Below are positions 29,020-30,191 of a stretch of DNA of 30,191 nucleotides, one piece after another. Source of the stretch: DASRSS01 sp035656335 (lineage in GTDB: Bacteria > Actinomycetota > Actinomycetes > Mycobacteriales > Jatrophihabitantaceae). A model generated the notes under the pieces. The model ran no database searches, was not told the origin of the DNA, and worked only from the letters and a program-made list of their open reading frames with translations. A program made the position numbers and the translations under genes. How positions within the stretch are numbered: position 1 is the stretch's first letter; each line of letters begins with the position of its first letter. The DNA is taken from contig DASRSS010000034.1 of assembly GCA_035656335.1 (NCBI GenBank), positions 1-30,191 of the forward strand. Direction: 5' to 3'.

Positions 29020-30191
29020 CTAGTGCCCGAAGCTGGCCGGCGCGCTCGCCGACTCGGGGTCGTGCGTCGCGCCACCGGCGTCCGGCTCACCAGCGGCGGC
29101 AGCCGCCTCGCGAGCCGCCTGCAGGCCGGAGACCATGCGCAGCGGAATCTCCTTGAGCATCAGCGCGAGGACGAACGCGAACACCAGCACGCCCGCGCCG
29201 ACGATGAACACCAGGTCCATGGCGTCGGAGAAGCCGACCAGGAACGGGTGCGCCAGCACCTTGTTCAGGCCATGCAGGAACGAAGTGTCGTTCAGGTTGC
29301 CACCAGTGCCGAGCTTCAGTGTCTGCAGCTGGTCCTTGTGCTGCGCAGCCGCCTGCTGAAACTCCTTGGTCTTCTCGGCCTTGGAGTAGGCGGACGAGAT
29401 CTTGGTGCCGGCCGACGAGAACAGGATGGACAGGAAGATCGCGGTGCCCAGCGTGCAGCCGACCTGACGGAAGAACGTGGTGGACGACGTCGCGACGCCC
29501 ATGTCCTTCGGCGGGACCGCGTTCTGCATCGCGAGCACCATCGCCTGCATGTTCAGGCCGAGGCCCGCACCGAACACGACCATGTAGATGTCCGTGACCA
29601 CCAGCGAGGTGTCCGCGTGCACCGTGTGCAGCAGCAGGAGACCGACGACGAGCAGCGCGCTGCCGGCGACCGGGAAGATCTTGTAGCGCCCGGTCCGCGC
29701 GGTCAGCTGGCCGGCGGCGAGCGAGGCGATCATCATGCCGGCCACCATCGGCAGCACCAGCAAGCCGGCCTTCGTGGGCGACGCGCCCTTGACGATCTGC
29801 AGGTACAGCGGGATCGACATCATGCCGCCGAACATCCCGATACCGATGACGAACGACTGCGCCGAGCCGACCGCGAACGGCCCGATCCGGAACAGCCGCA
29901 GCGGCAGCAGCGCCTCATCGCCCAGCTTGGACTCCGTCCAGACAAAGGCGGCCAGGCCCAGTGCGCCGACCACGTAGCAGGCGAACGCGGCGCCCGATCC
30001 CCAGCCCCAGCTCTGCCCCTGCTCGGCCACGATCAGCAGCGGGACGAGTCCGACGACGAGCATGACCGCGCCGACCCAGTCGATGCGGTGGTCGTGCCGG
30101 TGGTGGTCGACGTGCAGCACCTTGGACACGACGATCAGCGCGGCGATGCCGATCGGCACGTTGATGTAGACGATGTAGCGCCAGCCGGGGA
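29020..30191 (-). CDS. DHA2-family multidrug efflux MFS transporter (N-terminus outside window)
   Basis: The C-terminal ~390 residues of a 14-helix EmrB/QacA-type proton antiporter; the N-terminal part lies right of the window. The visible start PGWRYIVYINVPIGIAAL is the conserved end of the first half (motif WRxIFxINxPIG). About eight further helices follow, with GGMMSIPLYLQIVKGASPTK, AGLLVLPMVAGMMIASLAAG and a long extracytoplasmic loop rich in Lys and Gln (SKAEKTKEFQQAAAQHKDQL). The tail is Ala/Pro rich. Substrates would be drugs or other toxic compounds. It ends 85 nt before the araC start on the same strand. Confidence 0.9.
   Translation of the reverse strand, partial: PGWRYIVYINVPIGIAALIVVSKVLHVDHHRHDHRIDWVGAVMLVVGLVPLLIVAEQGQSWGWGSGAAFACYVVGALGLAAFVWTESKLGDEALLPLRLFRIGPFAVGSAQSFVIGIGMFGGMMSIPLYLQIVKGASPTKAGLLVLPMVAGMMIASLAAGQLTARTGRYKIFPVAGSALLVVGLLLLHTVHADTSLVVTDIYMVVFGAGLGLNMQAMVLAMQNAVPPKDMGVATSSTTFFRQVGCTLGTAIFLSILFSSAGTKISSAYSKAEKTKEFQQAAAQHKDQLQTLKLGTGGNLNDTSFLHGLNKVLAHPFLVGFSDAMDLVFIVGAGVLVFAFVLALMLKEIPLRMVSGLQAAREAAAAAGEPDAGGATHDPESASAPASFGH

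Overview
The window is GC-rich DNA from an actinobacterium. Supporting signs are many GTG starts, 1-29 nt gene overlaps, tRNA-deaminase-associated proteins beside tadA, a UPF0182 protein, Wzm/Wzt-like export genes and DesK-type two-component systems. The exact genus cannot be read from this sequence; a soil-type Frankineae or Jatrophihabitans-like relative is only a guess. All functions come from reading motifs, because no database search was possible.

Layout. 1-1392 (minus): the N-terminal part of an MFS transporter behind a promoter with a palindrome in its spacer, and an alpha/beta hydrolase. 1469-6029 (minus): a signalling cluster of a receiver-PP2C phosphatase, a CHASE3 histidine kinase and a stand-alone receiver (coupled by ATGA overlaps), a Lys/Ala-tailed small protein, and a MEDS-HATPase anti-sigma-like protein. 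6216-6770: YceI protein with two TTGA/TCAA dyads upstream. 6903-12189: a tightly overlapped operon of a MerR regulator, Wzm-like permease, Wzt-like ATPase and UPF0182 membrane protein. 12281-13576: two SRPBCC proteins and an ArsR repressor with twin operators. 13594-14215: two headless gene fragments joined back to back, a deletion scar. 14260-16381: DHFR-like reductase and TetR (minus), divergent from an SDR, around a shared operator. 16437-19655 (minus): ABC ATPase, ABC permease, a membrane-less histidine kinase and a LuxR-type response regulator.

19835-20231 holds decayed remnants of a methyltransferase and of a group-4 hydrogenase-like large subunit. 20244-21877 (minus) is the tRNA-modification block: two deaminase-associated proteins, tadA, tRNA-Ser(CGA) and a strong terminator. 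Then follow tyrA, tRNA-Glu, tRNA-Asp, an acyl-CoA thioesterase-like gene, a sirohydrochlorin chelatase-like gene and tRNA-Phe.

The most unusual region is 25006-26257. A 39-bp exact copy of the tRNA-Phe 3' end flanks a 1.17-kb insert with no integrase. The insert contains only a VapB45-like (HTH plus DUF433) antitoxin gene and a VapC45-like PIN toxin gene. Each appears broken by one C-residue indel near its 5' end: a gained C in the antitoxin and a lost C in the toxin. The toxin stop codon overlaps the right-hand repeat.

The right end carries a GMC oxidoreductase behind a TetR-type palindrome, a bidirectional terminator, a VOC protein and AraC regulator (minus) with twin dyads, and a truncated DHA2-family drug efflux gene.
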